Of a DNA stretch of 64,000 nt, positions 24,431-37,256 are shown piece by piece; positions within the stretch are counted from its first letter, which is position 1; each line of letters starts with the position of its first letter. The position numbers were made by a program, and so were the translations under genes. The stretch spans positions 3,100,001 through 3,164,000 of the forward strand of contig RCTD01000001.1 of the NCBI GenBank assembly GCA_014898415.1. Reading direction: 5' to 3'. The notes below the pieces were generated by a model. The model saw only the letters and a list, made by a program, of their open reading frames with translations, was not told where the DNA came from and did no database searches. The DNA is from Stromatinia cepivora (Eukaryota > Ascomycota > Leotiomycetes > Helotiales > Sclerotiniaceae).

Positions 24431-25438
24431 AAATCGTCTGTACCACATCATACCAAACTCCTCGCTAAAGTAACTTATTCCACATCATTTCATCACATCA
24501 CAACATCAAAAGCATAAGCACAGACTAAATAAGGTTAGGTATAACGCGATCTATAATTCTCTTCATCTCATCTCATATCCACTTCTTATCAACTCCACTC
24601 AACTCATCTCATGTCAATCGATCAAGATCCACTCCACACAGTCCTCACCCCAAGACCAAAAAGAGAACACACGGAAACATTTTTGATTGTACACAAGGAG
24701 ATTCATCTCTCATCTCCTTCTTCATCTTCAAGCGATGCATCTCCCCATGTCTGATTTCCTTCTTCCTCTCAGTTTGTAATGCACAAATCGCCACGAGAAA
24801 ACCACCACCTCAACCCCAGCCGACCCAACCCAGCGGAACCCCGTAAAATAGAAATCACATTGCATATCGCATACAAAACTAGTCCCAGTCTAGGTGTTCA
24901 TCTACTCCATACGAGAAGATAAAGAGCACAATAGTTTATCAACCAATGGCAAGACAAAACAAAACACGCAAGGTATCCACCCTGCATTTCTTGCCACTGC
25001 CAACCCACTCCATCCAGTCCGAGAAATTTCTGTTCCTTCTTTCCCTTATAGACACCCCATTTTTCCCAATTGTCCGAACAAACCCACAAAGGTGACGAGG
25101 GTGTTGAGAGCTTCATAAAGAAATCCATCATGATCATCAGAGTAATCCCAAGCAGCTGCAACCAACACGACAGGCCATAGCGCCCCATAGAAAAGCCGTA
25201 TCAAAGAAAAACTAAAAGGAGATAGAGGTAAATAGAAAGACTTGGAGCGAGCCAATGGCAATGTCTAGCATACAATAGAGCTCGCAAAGCTATGCAATGA
25301 AAACAAAATAGAGAAAAAAATTACTAAAAGGATCATATACAAGTGGGGTAGTAGATGGTGTCAAAGTTGACTAAGTGGTGAATAAAATGACATCGAGAGA
25401 CTTTTATAATTCCAACGATGGTGAGTTTGGAGAGAACT
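24431..25438. other. ste12 3' flank
   Basis: Normal-GC DNA with no called gene. The overlapping short frames near 24894-25261 show no recognisable family. The part nearest 25438 is presumably the ste12 3' UTR. Confidence 0.5.
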
Positions 25439-27852
25439 CTATATTGGTTGTTGCATGAGTTGATGTGTGTTGATAAGCTGACTGGGGGCAGCCATACCAG
25501 AATTCATCATTCCCATTGACATAGGCATGCCGTGGAAATTTGACGTCATGCTTTGTGGGAGATAGCCATTTTCGGAATTTGGAGAAGCGTCTTCGAGAGA
25601 TCCAAGGTGATCTTCACCCTCAAAATCTTCTTCACCACTGTAGCTGCCATAGGCACCTTCAGATCCATCACCACGATCATGTGTACGACGATGTCTATTG
25701 AATCATTGTTAGTTCATGTTCTAAACACTCTTAATCGAATTCAGGCGAGGGGTGCTGTGCTGTGTTGTAGGTAGGATAAAATTCAAATAATGTGTAACAT
25801 ACTGGGCTAGGTTGTCTGAGCGGGAAAATGCTTTGCTGCAGTGTGGGCAGATGTAGGGTCTTTCTTGTGTATGGGTTCTCACATGTCTGGAGGGGGGTAG
25901 GTCAGCGGCCTGATCTACAGCCGGACAAATGAAACAATGAAGAAAAATGAAAACATGAAACATACCGTTTAAGATGTTCTAAACGCTTGAACAGGCGACC
26001 GCAAGTGGGGATTGGGCATGAATGTGACTTTTGAGGATAGGGACCAAGTTCCATCATCGTGGCGCTTCGTGCTCTTCGCACTACTCCACCAGGTCCTTGC
26101 ATGTTTCCATGCTGAGGCGAGTGATCCAGTGGACTATCCCCTGAAAGATCATCGTTGTTTAATTGAAAGTCTGATTGTTGCAAGGACATTGGGTTCATGT
26201 GCGGAGAATCCTCGACAGTAGAAAGTGGGGTTCCATGTCGGGAGAAATCAACGAGTTCTTTGTGATGTGTCATTTGATGGGGTATTTGGTTGCTGTATGT
26301 AAGCCCAGGTGGAGAGTTTTCGCCTGACTCGTCGCCCTCAGCTACTGGCCCAACAGAATGCGAGACCGATCTTCTCAGGTCCGACGGTCTATGAGCTGGG
26401 TGAGAATGTTGACCAGCTGCGGCAGCAGCTGCAACGATGGATGCAACTCCAGGTGGAATTGACGAGCGGCGCCTTCTTTGCTTGTAAGTTGGAGATCCCT
26501 CAATTACTGAATAGACATTGTTTGCTCCATAACCTCTGGTTGCATGCGAGAATTGTGGGCCAGACAAGTTTGATGGGGGCAACTGCATCATCGTGTGCAG
26601 GCCATGAACACCACCCATATGATCCGGAATTGCTGTGTAGAGACCAGTTTCTTCATTGGCGATATAAGCGGGTTCAGCTCCCATTCCAAGGGCTTGTTGA
26701 GGTGGAGTAATGGGTTCAAATGAAATACCACGAGCACTGTAATCTTCGTAGTGTGATGAAACAAATGAGGGCGCGGGAGAGTACTCCAATCCGTATGCAG
26801 GCATGGAGGCATGTCGCTGATGTGTTTGTCCGATCGGGACACCATTCTGATTGTATTGAACACGGTTGAAATCTGGTTCCCTCTTAACTTGTTGCATCTG
26901 CTGTTGATGATGATGTTGTTGTGGTTGCATCTGTGTTTGCTGCATCGTCATTTGTTGATAAGCTGCCATTTGGTTCATCTCCTCTGGCATTGCCATAGCT
27001 TGTGGAACCATCTGTGGAGGGGGCATTGAATCTATCGCTCGCATCACCGGGGATGTTGATTGTGATTGATTATATGAAGGTTGTTGCGCAGAGAATGATG
27101 AAGAGTTGGCTTGCTGGGCCTTTGTGAGTTGCTCAAACAATGATTGCGATGAGTCGAATTCGAAAGATAAAGCTGGTTCATTGACTGCAACGGTTGTAGC
27201 CTCTTGTCCCATCTTCTCCCTCTTCAAATCCCGCTCAAGTGCATCCAAGAACAACCTGTCGTGTGGCACACTATACCAATAGAAAACCTTCTGTTTCTTT
27301 TGAGTTCGTATGCAATTGTTCTTGTATAAGAAATCAAGGAAACCACTCTTTGGCTCTTCAAGGGAGGCATCGGTCCCAGATTTTAAATTTCGCAGATCGG
27401 AGAAGATACCCTCTTCAAATTTCTTTGAGTTCTTGACTGGTCGACCGAAGGCTTGGAATCGGAAGGACAGGCATCTTACGATATCGGTACCAGAAATGTG
27501 AAAAAGGTTGTTCCTATTCAATCATTAGCTCCACTACACTTTTAATAAAGAAAAACTTCACTATACCATAACACGCAAGAAACGTATTCACCAGTTGGAA
27601 GGAGAAATCGTCTGATGTATTGATCCGCCGACCAATCGACAGGAGCAGATATTAAAAAGTATTTTACTGCCACCAAGTCAATAAGATCCACATGGGTATT
27701 GTTTATTTTTACTTACGATTGTCGACTTGTTGAAGCGCTACTTGAGCATCTTGAGGAAGACTTTGTTGTGCTTCACTGCTCAGCATGAAGGTCTCTGGTT
27801 TTTGTGGAGGAGCCATCGTCGCATGGTGTTGGGAATACATCATATGCGCCAT
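25439..27852 (-). CDS. ste12: Ste12 transcription factor
   Basis: Nuclear DNA-binding regulator acting below the Fus3/Kss1-type MAP kinase; in filamentous fungi it controls mating, invasive growth and penetration. Five exons: 27852-27717, 27666-27567, 27513-25966, 25886-25803, 25694-25439; 707 aa. The STE homeodomain-like region spans about 40-150, with [50 protein letters not shown] and [21 protein letters not shown] Gln/His-rich segment follows (about 200-230), then a disordered middle. Two C2H2 fingers close it: C578/C583/H596/H600 and C608/C611/H624/H628. Filamentous fungi carry these fingers; budding yeast Ste12 does not. Exon 4 is 84 nt, divisible by three, and encodes most of finger 2. 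ATG at 27852 is the first in frame; a second (MMYSQHH) lies a few codons later. A CT-rich leader with an upstream ORF precedes it. Confidence 0.96.
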
Positions 27853-27881
27853 TCAATTGAGTCGAAACAACAACTCAAGGA

Positions 27882-28268
27882 CTATTTGAGTGATAAGATA
27901 TCAATTGAATCGATAAGGAAATTGAAACGCCGGCAAGGCCGTAAGGCTGAGGAACACAATGTATCGAAGTATGGGACGTCTTGATTAATGTTTGGAGCAA
28001 TGGAAAAATCAGCAACGGCGATGAAGCAATAGTATCCTTGAAATTTCGAAGATTGAAGCGAGTGTCGGAGAATTGAATTGGTGTCGGTATCGTAAGGATG
28101 TTCTATGAAATGATGGGGTTGATGTTCAGATGGAGGGCCTGCTCCCAGATAAAGCCAGATGGAACAGTTGACGTTCGAGGGGTTCGAGGCCAGCAAGAAC
28201 TCGACACGAATCTTTTGAAATGTATTTGAAGAGGAAGGAAGAAGAAGAAGAAGAAAAAGAAGAAACAA
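27882..28268 (-). promoter_or_regulatory. Candidate upstream ORF in the ste12 leader
   Basis: A 128-codon open frame on the ste12 strand ends 29 nt before the ste12 ATG. It begins with a Leu-rich stretch (MFLLFLLLLLP) arising from a CTT run. If the leader is transcribed unspliced from above 28268, this frame would be met first by ribosomes. Whether the transcript includes it is unknown; a leader intron could remove it. Confidence 0.35.
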
Positions 28269-30000
28269 AACCGTCTAATCGCAGTTTGATTAAATTAAGA
28301 GAAGGGTTTATGTAAAAGGTAGACCGGAGGACTGAAGGGGAATAGAAGCTTCAGCGAGCGAAAAGGTGCAAGTAAAAAGGCTGCAACAACAACACTTTTT
28401 AAAAACAAATCTAATCTCTTTCGTCGTGATGATATCGTTTCCGTTCGGTCGGTCGGTAAATGAAGAGATACCCTCGGATGAGTGCTGCGATCAATAGAGT
28501 AGATTGATTGCGGCTGAGGGAGGGGTGGAAGCTTTTTCGATGTACGGGCGACCTGCGACGAGAATGAGAGACGTATATATTTTTTCGAGTTTGAGACGAG
28601 GAAGGCACGGGGGGTTTAAGACGGAAGGGTTGAGTTAATAGTCGTTTGAGAATCTCAAATCTGAGCCTTTTGGACCTGGTCTGCGCGGTCGAAATGTGGT
28701 AGGGGCCTTGGATCTTTTTTTATTTACCTGGGTGTGAATGTGGGTGTATGTGGTGTGCACTTGGATGGACAACTGGATAGGGTAAAAAAAAGAATAAGAA
28801 TAATAATAAATAATATAATAATAATTGGAATAATGGGCAGGAGTCTAGGAGAACGGGGTGAGAGAACGGAGAACGGGTATGTATGAGTAAGCCAAGGAAG
28901 AACGCTGGTGAAATGAGTGGAATGAAGTGTGAATGGTCCGCTCTGTGTCTTTTTTTCCTTTTCGTTCTAACTTGTTTTTGGTGGTATTTTCAGGGATAAT
29001 AATCGCTCGCGCTCGCTGCTTTGGCTTTTTGCTTTATCCTTTTGCTTTATCCTCGCTTTGCTTATTGGGGAGTGCCCAGGACCCAGGTGTGGTGTGGTAA
29101 GAAATGGGTCAAGGGGTTGGTGGGTTGTGCTTGGGTTTGTGCTCTGTCGTCTCCAATCTTTCTCACTTGCTCTTTTAAAAGTTAGGGTCTCCGGAGCTTG
29201 GATCGCGGATGGTTGATTTAGTTGATTTTAGTTGTTGAAATGGATAGAAAAGTATAGGTAGTCCCCGCCGAATCTACTGTAATATCGTAGTTCGAATAGT
29301 TCGTGCCTCACGCCTTGAATAGTCGTGAGTCTACCGGTACCGCTTCATAGATAGATATCGCCGCTTCAAACTCGAGGGGTAGAGAAGGATTGTTAGACAA
29401 CCTTTTGCTTTCTTGTGTTTGCCCGTTACTGTTTAGAGGTGTCGTAATGTGCGTAAAAAAGTCGTTGAACAGGGTTTATTTGCTAATAGGTTTGAGTGAC
29501 TAGGTTGTAGAAAGTTCGAGGGACCAGATTGGTTACTATCGTGATCTGAAGCAAAAGCTTCCAGGGGAAAAATAGTTGAAGGTTATCAAGGTCGTATGGA
29601 TTATGTATGCTGTATGCGATATGCAGGTGAATGAGCGCAAGAAGAAGGGAGTTATTGAAGACCGAAGGATGGGATACTGTACCTGTGAAGGTACTAGGTA
29701 GTAGTACAGAATCCTAAGGATGATGCTAATAAAGATTTCGGGATGGAACGTGAAAGTGCGTGTGTTGTCCTCGTCGGTATGTGTATTCGTGTGTATTGTA
29801 CGGAGTATAATTTCCCTATATTCCCTTTTCCGGTTCCCTCTCCATCCCTCAGTTGGTATAGGATTCCGTGAACTTTTGATCTCTTACTATTGAGAGAGAA
29901 TCGGTGGGTGGGTTTGGATTGAAAAAAGTGGATATCAAATGGAAATCCTTTTCCTTCTAGTGTAATGAATAATGACTTTTTTTTACAGTGAGACAAGAGA
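28269..30000 (-). promoter_or_regulatory. ste12 5' region, probable long leader and promoter
   Basis: No convincing gene. Contains GA-rich and CT-rich tracts, an AATAATAAT stretch near 28797, and several short random frames. Long intergenic regions upstream of developmental regulators are common in filamentous ascomycetes. Confidence 0.4.
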
Positions 30001-33000
30001 TAACCGAATAAGAAAGTAGGTATGTCTTCGATCTAGAATCAAATTAGTTATGTTATTGATACTCATTAAAAAATGAAACTTTTTCAGTTGACAGGACCTA
30101 AAGAGATATTCAAATCATGACCCTCAATTTTTGATATTGTCCCCAGGAAAGCCAGTGTGTAGGCATTACAACAGATAATTCAAATCTATAAAGCAGCACC
30201 AAATACAGAAGACCATACAGAATGTACTGTACGACTCAAGAAAGTAACCGCTAGGGCATCATTATTCCGACATTGGGCAATAATATTAAAACGGCGTTGA
30301 GAAGTAAATATTAATAGGTTGCTTTGTGCTGTAGGTGTTCATCTAGGCCAAAGTACTGGATACAGCTGACGGACGACTTGTACACCTCGTGAACCAAATG
30401 ATTCTCAACCAATTAATCGAATCATCTAAAATTGTATACTTTCGTGCTACCCTCTACCCGCCTATTGTATGTATATTTGTATTTGTGAAGCCTAGCAGGA
30501 AAATAATAACGGAGTGATTGATTCTCCTTTCCATACTTCCACCTCAATGTGGCTTCTATTGCTAGAGTTATGGCTTATCCCTTATTACCATCCTCAACAG
30601 CGTCTCTTCATCCGTCATAAATCTATCTACTTCCATAAAATAAAGCAGATGTGAAAATTTCCTCGGTGGCTTAGAGCCCTGTCAAAATACCAATGGGATT
30701 GCTATTATCTCAGGCGTTCGTGTTTGAGAAGTACTCCGATCAAGGGTAAGACTACACCGGCACAATCTGCTCCTGGCGCTTGTTTCTAGTTTCCCTCTCC
30801 CTTTTCCTCCAGTATCTCATCTCACGCATGTATACACCCTGCCTGTCCATTTTCTTTCATGTCATTGATGATTTACCCAACAAGTAAGAATGAGGTAGGA
30901 ATAGGAACGAGGCGAAGCATAACCGAATGTACCGTAAGTGTAACCCCGATAATGAACTGGCGATGATGGAGAATCTACATTACCGTGCCGTTTTCAATGG
31001 TGGTGGCTTTGTTTCTCGTGCAGCACCTCAGGAAAGCAAAGCAGGAAATTTGTGTTTCGGGGTTGTTTTTTTGATTTACATTGTAGTTAGCTCTACCCAT
31101 AGTCTTACGGGTGGACCTACAAATAATTGAGAAGATGGAATCACCAAAGCTCACTCTAGAACCTTAGATCAACGTTAAGAGAGACAATTATTATTTTAAA
31201 AACTAGGTACAGTATAATATTTCATAAAGAACTTTCATAATGAAAGGATTAAGTTCATGGAATATGAAACATATATATCTTTTGAATAAGGAAATGGTTC
31301 TTCCCTTTTTGTTTCATTCCTTGTTGTTGTGATGCCCGTGCTAAGGTCTCATGTGATTATGCTGTCTCTTAAATCTTTTAAGTTATGACACCACTTGCAT
31401 CGGCTTCGTATACCTCATTCGATATGTAATCTCCGCGTAACCTTGCCATCTGCATGTCTGGACCATGCTTCTTGCATCGGGAGTAAATTATGTGGTTCCT
31501 CCCTATGCAAACTGCTTTCTCGGTCGAACCTCACAGAAAGGAAACCTCTTTCATTGATGACGATCTAATAATCATTGGCCCATTAGTGGAGCATGGAGGT
31601 CGTACCGGCAGGGAGAGCGGAGTAATATTCTCACTGGGAACGAGATTTAGAATTGGAGATCCAGACAAACATCACGAAATCGGCTAGTACGACCGCTTGG
31701 GGACTCGGAACTCGCAATTGAGAAAGCTGAAGACCGCAAGTTTCTATATTTGGTCTTGTTAGGAAATGGAAAGACCATGTATAACAAAAACCACCCTTTT
31801 GCGTGGGGGAGAAAGTGGATCTTGTGGAGCATGGTTGTCAATAAATGATCCAGTCAGTGCAATACGGAGTACATTGGTACATTGGAAGACCTAAGAAGAT
31901 TCATGCGTTAAGTTGACAGAGAGGAAACAATCTTGACTCGAAAATTTGAAGGCTAAGATCCTCAACTACTTCGTAATTTGATTTAAGTTTCTAACTAGAA
32001 CTCAGTGGTCATAAGGGTCAAAAGAAGTACCGGAGCATCGTACTCCTAGTTATCTCACCGGCCAAATGCCGATGAATGAGCGTGGGATATAAAGAGCTTC
32101 GAGAACGAAGTGTAAATGCCTCTTCGTGGATGGCGCGCGACCTGAGCGTTGAACTTGTTGAATGGTCGTTGCTATGACGGTAAACTTACTCGGTGTAGAC
32201 TGTAGACCCATGAATTTCCCAGGATTGAAATCCTCAAATACCACCCTTCTGGTTGATACAAACGATGCGACCTGAGACCTCCACTCCAAAGATGGATACT
32301 TCCGCACGCGAGTCACGAAGAAGCTTAATATGTCGTCCCGCGCCCGTCAGGTTCATAGAAAGGGTAGATATGTTAACATGAAACAATGCTGAGGATCTCT
32401 CGGCTTGCCTCAGAAATGCAGGTACTAGTTTTCCGTGATGACCTCGAACCGTTGAGAGGCATGTGAGTTGCTGGATGCCTTGCCACTCTTCTAGTCTTCG
32501 AGCTTGGCAATATTCTTTCGTGGCCTTGCTTCAGGTCTTTCAGATGGTGATAATGCGGTAAAAAACCTCAATGTATTAATGCGACACGAGGGTTCGCATT
32601 GTTTTTAGAATGCCCACACTTGGGGTGTATTTTGGGCAGGGAGGGCAATTCGGCAATCTATAATGTCCATCCATTTCGGTCATGGTGAAAATATAAAATC
32701 TTGTCCTTCATTGCTGTTGGTTCCTTCTCGTTCATCGACTTTACCAGTCATTACTAGTCATGAATACATCCCCGCCATCAATGCATTACCTTATAGCAGC
32801 GTGAACTCTGAACTGAACCCCTCCAATTCTGCCAATCAATCTGCACGCATCACTGCACCTAGTATGTAGCCATAAAATGATATACACAGCATGTACCTTG
32901 TATGATGGGATGTATATCAATATGGCCAATCCATGGCGCCGCACCCCCAAAATGCACGAGGTGAATATTGCCCACATCGTTTTATTTTCCTAACACCAAA

Positions 33001-36000
33001 ATCCGATGCTCACCTCTCGACAAATTCTATCGCGACCATATGGAAATACCTTTTCGCCATCGAAATCGGAAGGTGTTTCCATCATCCACCATCACAGTTT
33101 TTCGGGATAATTTCTTGAATCGGTTCCTGCGTTTAATTCCAAGGTATAACGCAGGTAGATCTTCCAAATCAGGTCAAGCATAAATGGCGGTAACTGTTTG
33201 ATCATCAATTTAAAACTTAATTGCACGATATATATCTGAATTATAGCAAGGTTCTGCCCATCAAGATCATTACGGAATGGATAGATTTAACTTTCATGGT
33301 AAATCCTGGATGAAGGGGAAGCCGAAAATTAAGCGATCAAGGCCTTGCAGCGGGCATCCGTCACCCATTTTCCCGGAGGATTTCTTCTGGATAACTCCAT
33401 ACAAATTTTATTTCGCGACGTGATAACAAGAGACGGACCGCATAGATAGCCATGAAGATCATCATCATCCATATCATGCATTTCTTACCAACGCTTTCCC
33501 ACAATTCGCAACAAAATCCCCGAAATCTTAAAATTCCAAGGAAGATATTTTTGAACAAGCAGCTAGGCAAAGAAAAGCAGGTACGCGCGAAGTATCTTTC
33601 TCTCAAGATTTTTCAACCACTCGAGCATCTTGATTTTTCAGCAATTAAACTCGGCGTTTACATACATATGATATATGTACTACCCATAGATCTCGTACCT
33701 AGACTCCACTATACGACGTGATGCAGTGATCCCGAAAATAGAGTATTCGGTAGATACTTACATACAATCCACCTTTATACCTTAGCCCAACTTCCAAGAT
33801 GATGTACTGGTAATGATTTCTGATTTAAAGCGAGGTACTTCCCACGATATAGAATATAAAACATATAGTTCTACAGCTATACGATAATATCTAAAACAAC
33901 CTTCAAAGAATATCTCAGATTCTACAATTAACTAACCTCTAAAGATTATCTTTACTGTTCAATAATCTAATTCAGATTGACCAATCATATACTTAGCAAT
34001 CTCACAAACTTAAATGCCTAAAACTTAAAAGCAGTACGGTGCGGTTTATTTCGTACATCGCATAGTGCATTTCTGCAGAAAACGAAATACCGAGCGCTTC
34101 TCAATGTCCAATGCTCAATCTGCCCGCATTCACATAACCTCTAATCGATTGGTTCACAAGATTTCTCCATCATCTCTTCAAGAATCTGATACATCGCTAA
34201 TTGGCTAGCTTCCACTCCAGGAATGCATATGAATAAAATGTTGGTCTAAACAGGGATAAATTAATGCAGGTATGCATGAAACATCTACTCAAGCTTGAGC
34301 TTTTCAGGATTTCGGCTGTCTCACCCTTTTGGTTTTTCATTCTATGGGAATTGATCGTCCGTCCGTCGCGTTGCCGCTTCTTTACTTGTTTAGATCTAGA
34401 TCTAGATCACCGAGCACCAATCCGTGGGAAACAACTCAAGAATTCTTTCGGGGATCGAACTGCAAAGCGTTAATATATTCATTAATGTCCATTCAAATAT
34501 AATTCCAAGATCAGTATTGAAGCCACTCTAACTACAGGGTTAGTCTTCGCTGTCACTTTACCCCAGCTATCAGACCCGAATCTTGTGAGCTCGTGACTAT
34601 GGAAGCGCTTCCAAAGACCGCCAAAGCGACCATTCCTTCTATAATTATCTGCAAATGTTCTTCAGCTGTATTTGCTGGACCAGTAAGTCGGTGTCGGCGT
34701 CTAATTCATAACTGTTGTACTCCAATGATTTACTTCCAGATCTGTATCTTCAGATTCGAAGGAAATAGAACTACCAGGCATGACATCACATGCCGACTGG
34801 TATCTCTGCCCAAATGCTTGCTCGGCACGGTCATCAAAGCTTGAAACGACGATGTCTACGGGTGGGAATCAAGAGGAAGATCCCTTGGACTAGGTTCTTC
34901 TAGATTGTATCAGATTATTCTATAGCAAGTGACTATTAGCAAGTTTTTCCCGCATCTCCTTCTTGTAGACTAGGTGTCTACCGTGCTTGTTCATGTCAAT
35001 CTTGCAGTTGCAGTGCCAGTGTTAGTGTATCTGCGCACGCTGCAGGGCGAAACAAAGAAGGATTAGTTACCTAATTGTGGCTCGCTGGTTCTCGGCATTT
35101 TGCGCAAAGATGGTGCCTTTGCTGACATATTTTAATATTGTACCTATCATCTAGTCCTAAGGTGCTGAGGTGGTGGATAATTCAAAACAGTGTAGTTGCA
35201 TTGCTCTCAGACATTCTGTACATCAATATCTTAAATCACATCCTACATGAATCAAAATCGAACTACAAAGAGATTAAATAAACGAGTTGGTAGAGTTTTT
35301 TCGCGAAATCCCCTTCGTACCTCGCCGCAAAGCTACAGTACGTTGGTACTCACTCCCTTTGTACATTCGTCTGTAAATGTCTCATGTTATCCGAAACATC
35401 CATCCAATACGAGAAGGATTTCGCTTGGAGCTTGATTCATACTAGGATCTCATCTTGTGCCTTATTCTCATCTTGAGAAATAAAGAAAGTGCTTACTTAA
35501 TAAATCCTGAGATAAGTTAAGTGGCTGAATAGTGAAGCAAGAAAGTCTTTTGTTGCATATCGCGAAACGGAGGATCTGAGATCGGATTTCTTGCCATGCT
35601 TATCCCATCCATCTGTTTTCGCAATGAAGGAATGGTTGCAGAGGAGCGGCTCATGTAGATGGAAGGATGCTTCTTTGTCCACCCTGCGATTCGAAATCCC
35701 TCTGTTGATTACATACTGTTCAGAAAGAATGGGTGAGATGCAGAAAAAGGATTGTAGTGGAGCGAGTGTTTGGCGTGGAGGTGGCAGTGAACATGAGCTA
35801 GGGCGACACTTCGGTACGGGATGATGGATTCTTCCACGTTTGATGTCTAACTGGATGACTGTCTGGAGTTTTGGTGGAATTTCGAATCGCGATCCTTATG
35901 TTCGGGGGCTGAAGAAAGTTCTTCGTGGATTCGATGGCTCCCTGGGTGTTGTCATGGATAATGGACTTTTCTGCGCCATAACATACGACAGTGATGGCGA

Positions 36001-36713
36001 TACTGCGGGAGGATTAAGTCGCACGTCTTCATATCTGTTTCGAGTTTCGTTTCGGGGGGGCGGTAGTGTTGAAATATACGGTACAGGTACACACGTCGAT
36101 ATAGGATTGAAGAAACTTCTGTGCTGGTAGTTTTTATTGTTTGTCGGGGATAATGTTCTCTTGCATCATGATCCTACGCTGAGGTAGATTCACACCAATA
36201 ATCATGCGTCTAGCATATCAATTTTGATTTCCAAACCCTCCTGAAAAGAGACATTCATTCACTTGTATGCGCATAAATTAATCACATCACATGCACATTC
36301 ACACATTCGCAACCATCTCCCGCATCCTATTTCTTGCTGTGAACAATTTTCAGCATTCGAAACTTCAAATGTGCTACAACACAAAGGCTCTAGAGGTACA
36401 ATTTCGTACATATGAGATTCGCAAGTGTGCTGCATGCAAGTGTTTGAAGGGTTTGCACGTGGGTTCTTGACACCGTGATTGAATAGGATAGAGTACTCGA
36501 AACTGGAGGTTGTGTCGCCAACTTTCCTTGCCGAGGAAATATTGAGATATCATGTATTGTGATGCGAGTGGTAGATGCTCTTCGCGAGAGATGAATGTCC
36601 GTATCTTAGAAGAGCCAATATCAGTTCAAGTAGGTTTCTCCACAGACCTCTCCACAGACATTTTGACTTTTGCGTGTAGCGTGGGAGGAATCCTTGCAAA
36701 AATTTCCAACTTA
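30001..36713. other. Gene-poor stretch of about 6.7 kb
   Basis: Only short open frames (under 100 codons) that overlap on both strands and lack recognisable domains. No tRNA, rRNA or transposon signature seen. GC content is moderate, unlike the RIP island, so this is not obvious transposon debris. Two pheromone-response-like motifs (TGAAACA 31265-31271, TGTTTCA 31310-31316) are noted. Confidence 0.5.
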
Positions 36714-37256
36714 CTACGATTCTGGCCTATATTTTTCCTTGTGGCAGCAGATGCATAATTTTTGGCATCTCGAATTCTTTTCCCACACCAAGCAGGCCAA
36801 TTTCTCGGACACAATCTTCGATAGTCTCGGAAGCTTCTGCTCTTCCTTCTCCGCCTTATGCTAGAACTTCATCTAGCACTTTCTCTAGACGATGTCTATT
36901 TTCTTGGCTTTATCTTTCTTCCTCGTCCAGAGTGTCTAGCTCACTCACATTGCATATCGCATGTTAGTTAAAATTAGACACTGGGTTACTTATTTCACTT
37001 CTTTGTGCTAGAAATTCTCCTAGTGCTTGAATTTGCCACCTTTCCCCACAACCAATCTGCGCGATGTTGGGGATCTTTGAATCTTTTTGGAGAGAGGGAT
37101 GAACCTTCGGAACGCACTGCCTTCGCGGCATTTCGCCACTATTCCGGAAACGAATTCGAGAACTGGGTTGGTCTGTACGAGCCATTTCATGAGTTTTACT
37201 TTATCTTCCGAAGTCAGCTCTTTAGCTGAGGCTACTGTTACCTGTTGGTCTGACAT
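36714..37256 (-). CDS. Possible small two-exon hypothetical gene
   Basis: Not recognised. ATG at 37256 opens a frame with coding-like composition (MSDQQVTVASAKELTSEDK, then a KWLVQTNPVLEFVSGIVAK segment and a basic end). A downstream frame at 36860-36714 reads EKEEQKLPRLSKIVSEKL and then a cysteine cluster C-x8-C-x3-C-x-C-C before its stop. Joining 37256-37053 to 36860-36714 through a 192-nt intron (donor GTTGTG, acceptor TTCTAG) is in frame and gives 116 aa. The donor is not a strong one, and an alternative GTGGCA donor at 37039 would need another exon. The model is tentative. Confidence 0.35.

Noticed and set aside
35247..35300. GTTGGTAGAG, reminiscent of a tRNA D-arm
   Set aside because: No T-arm or acceptor stem at the required spacing.
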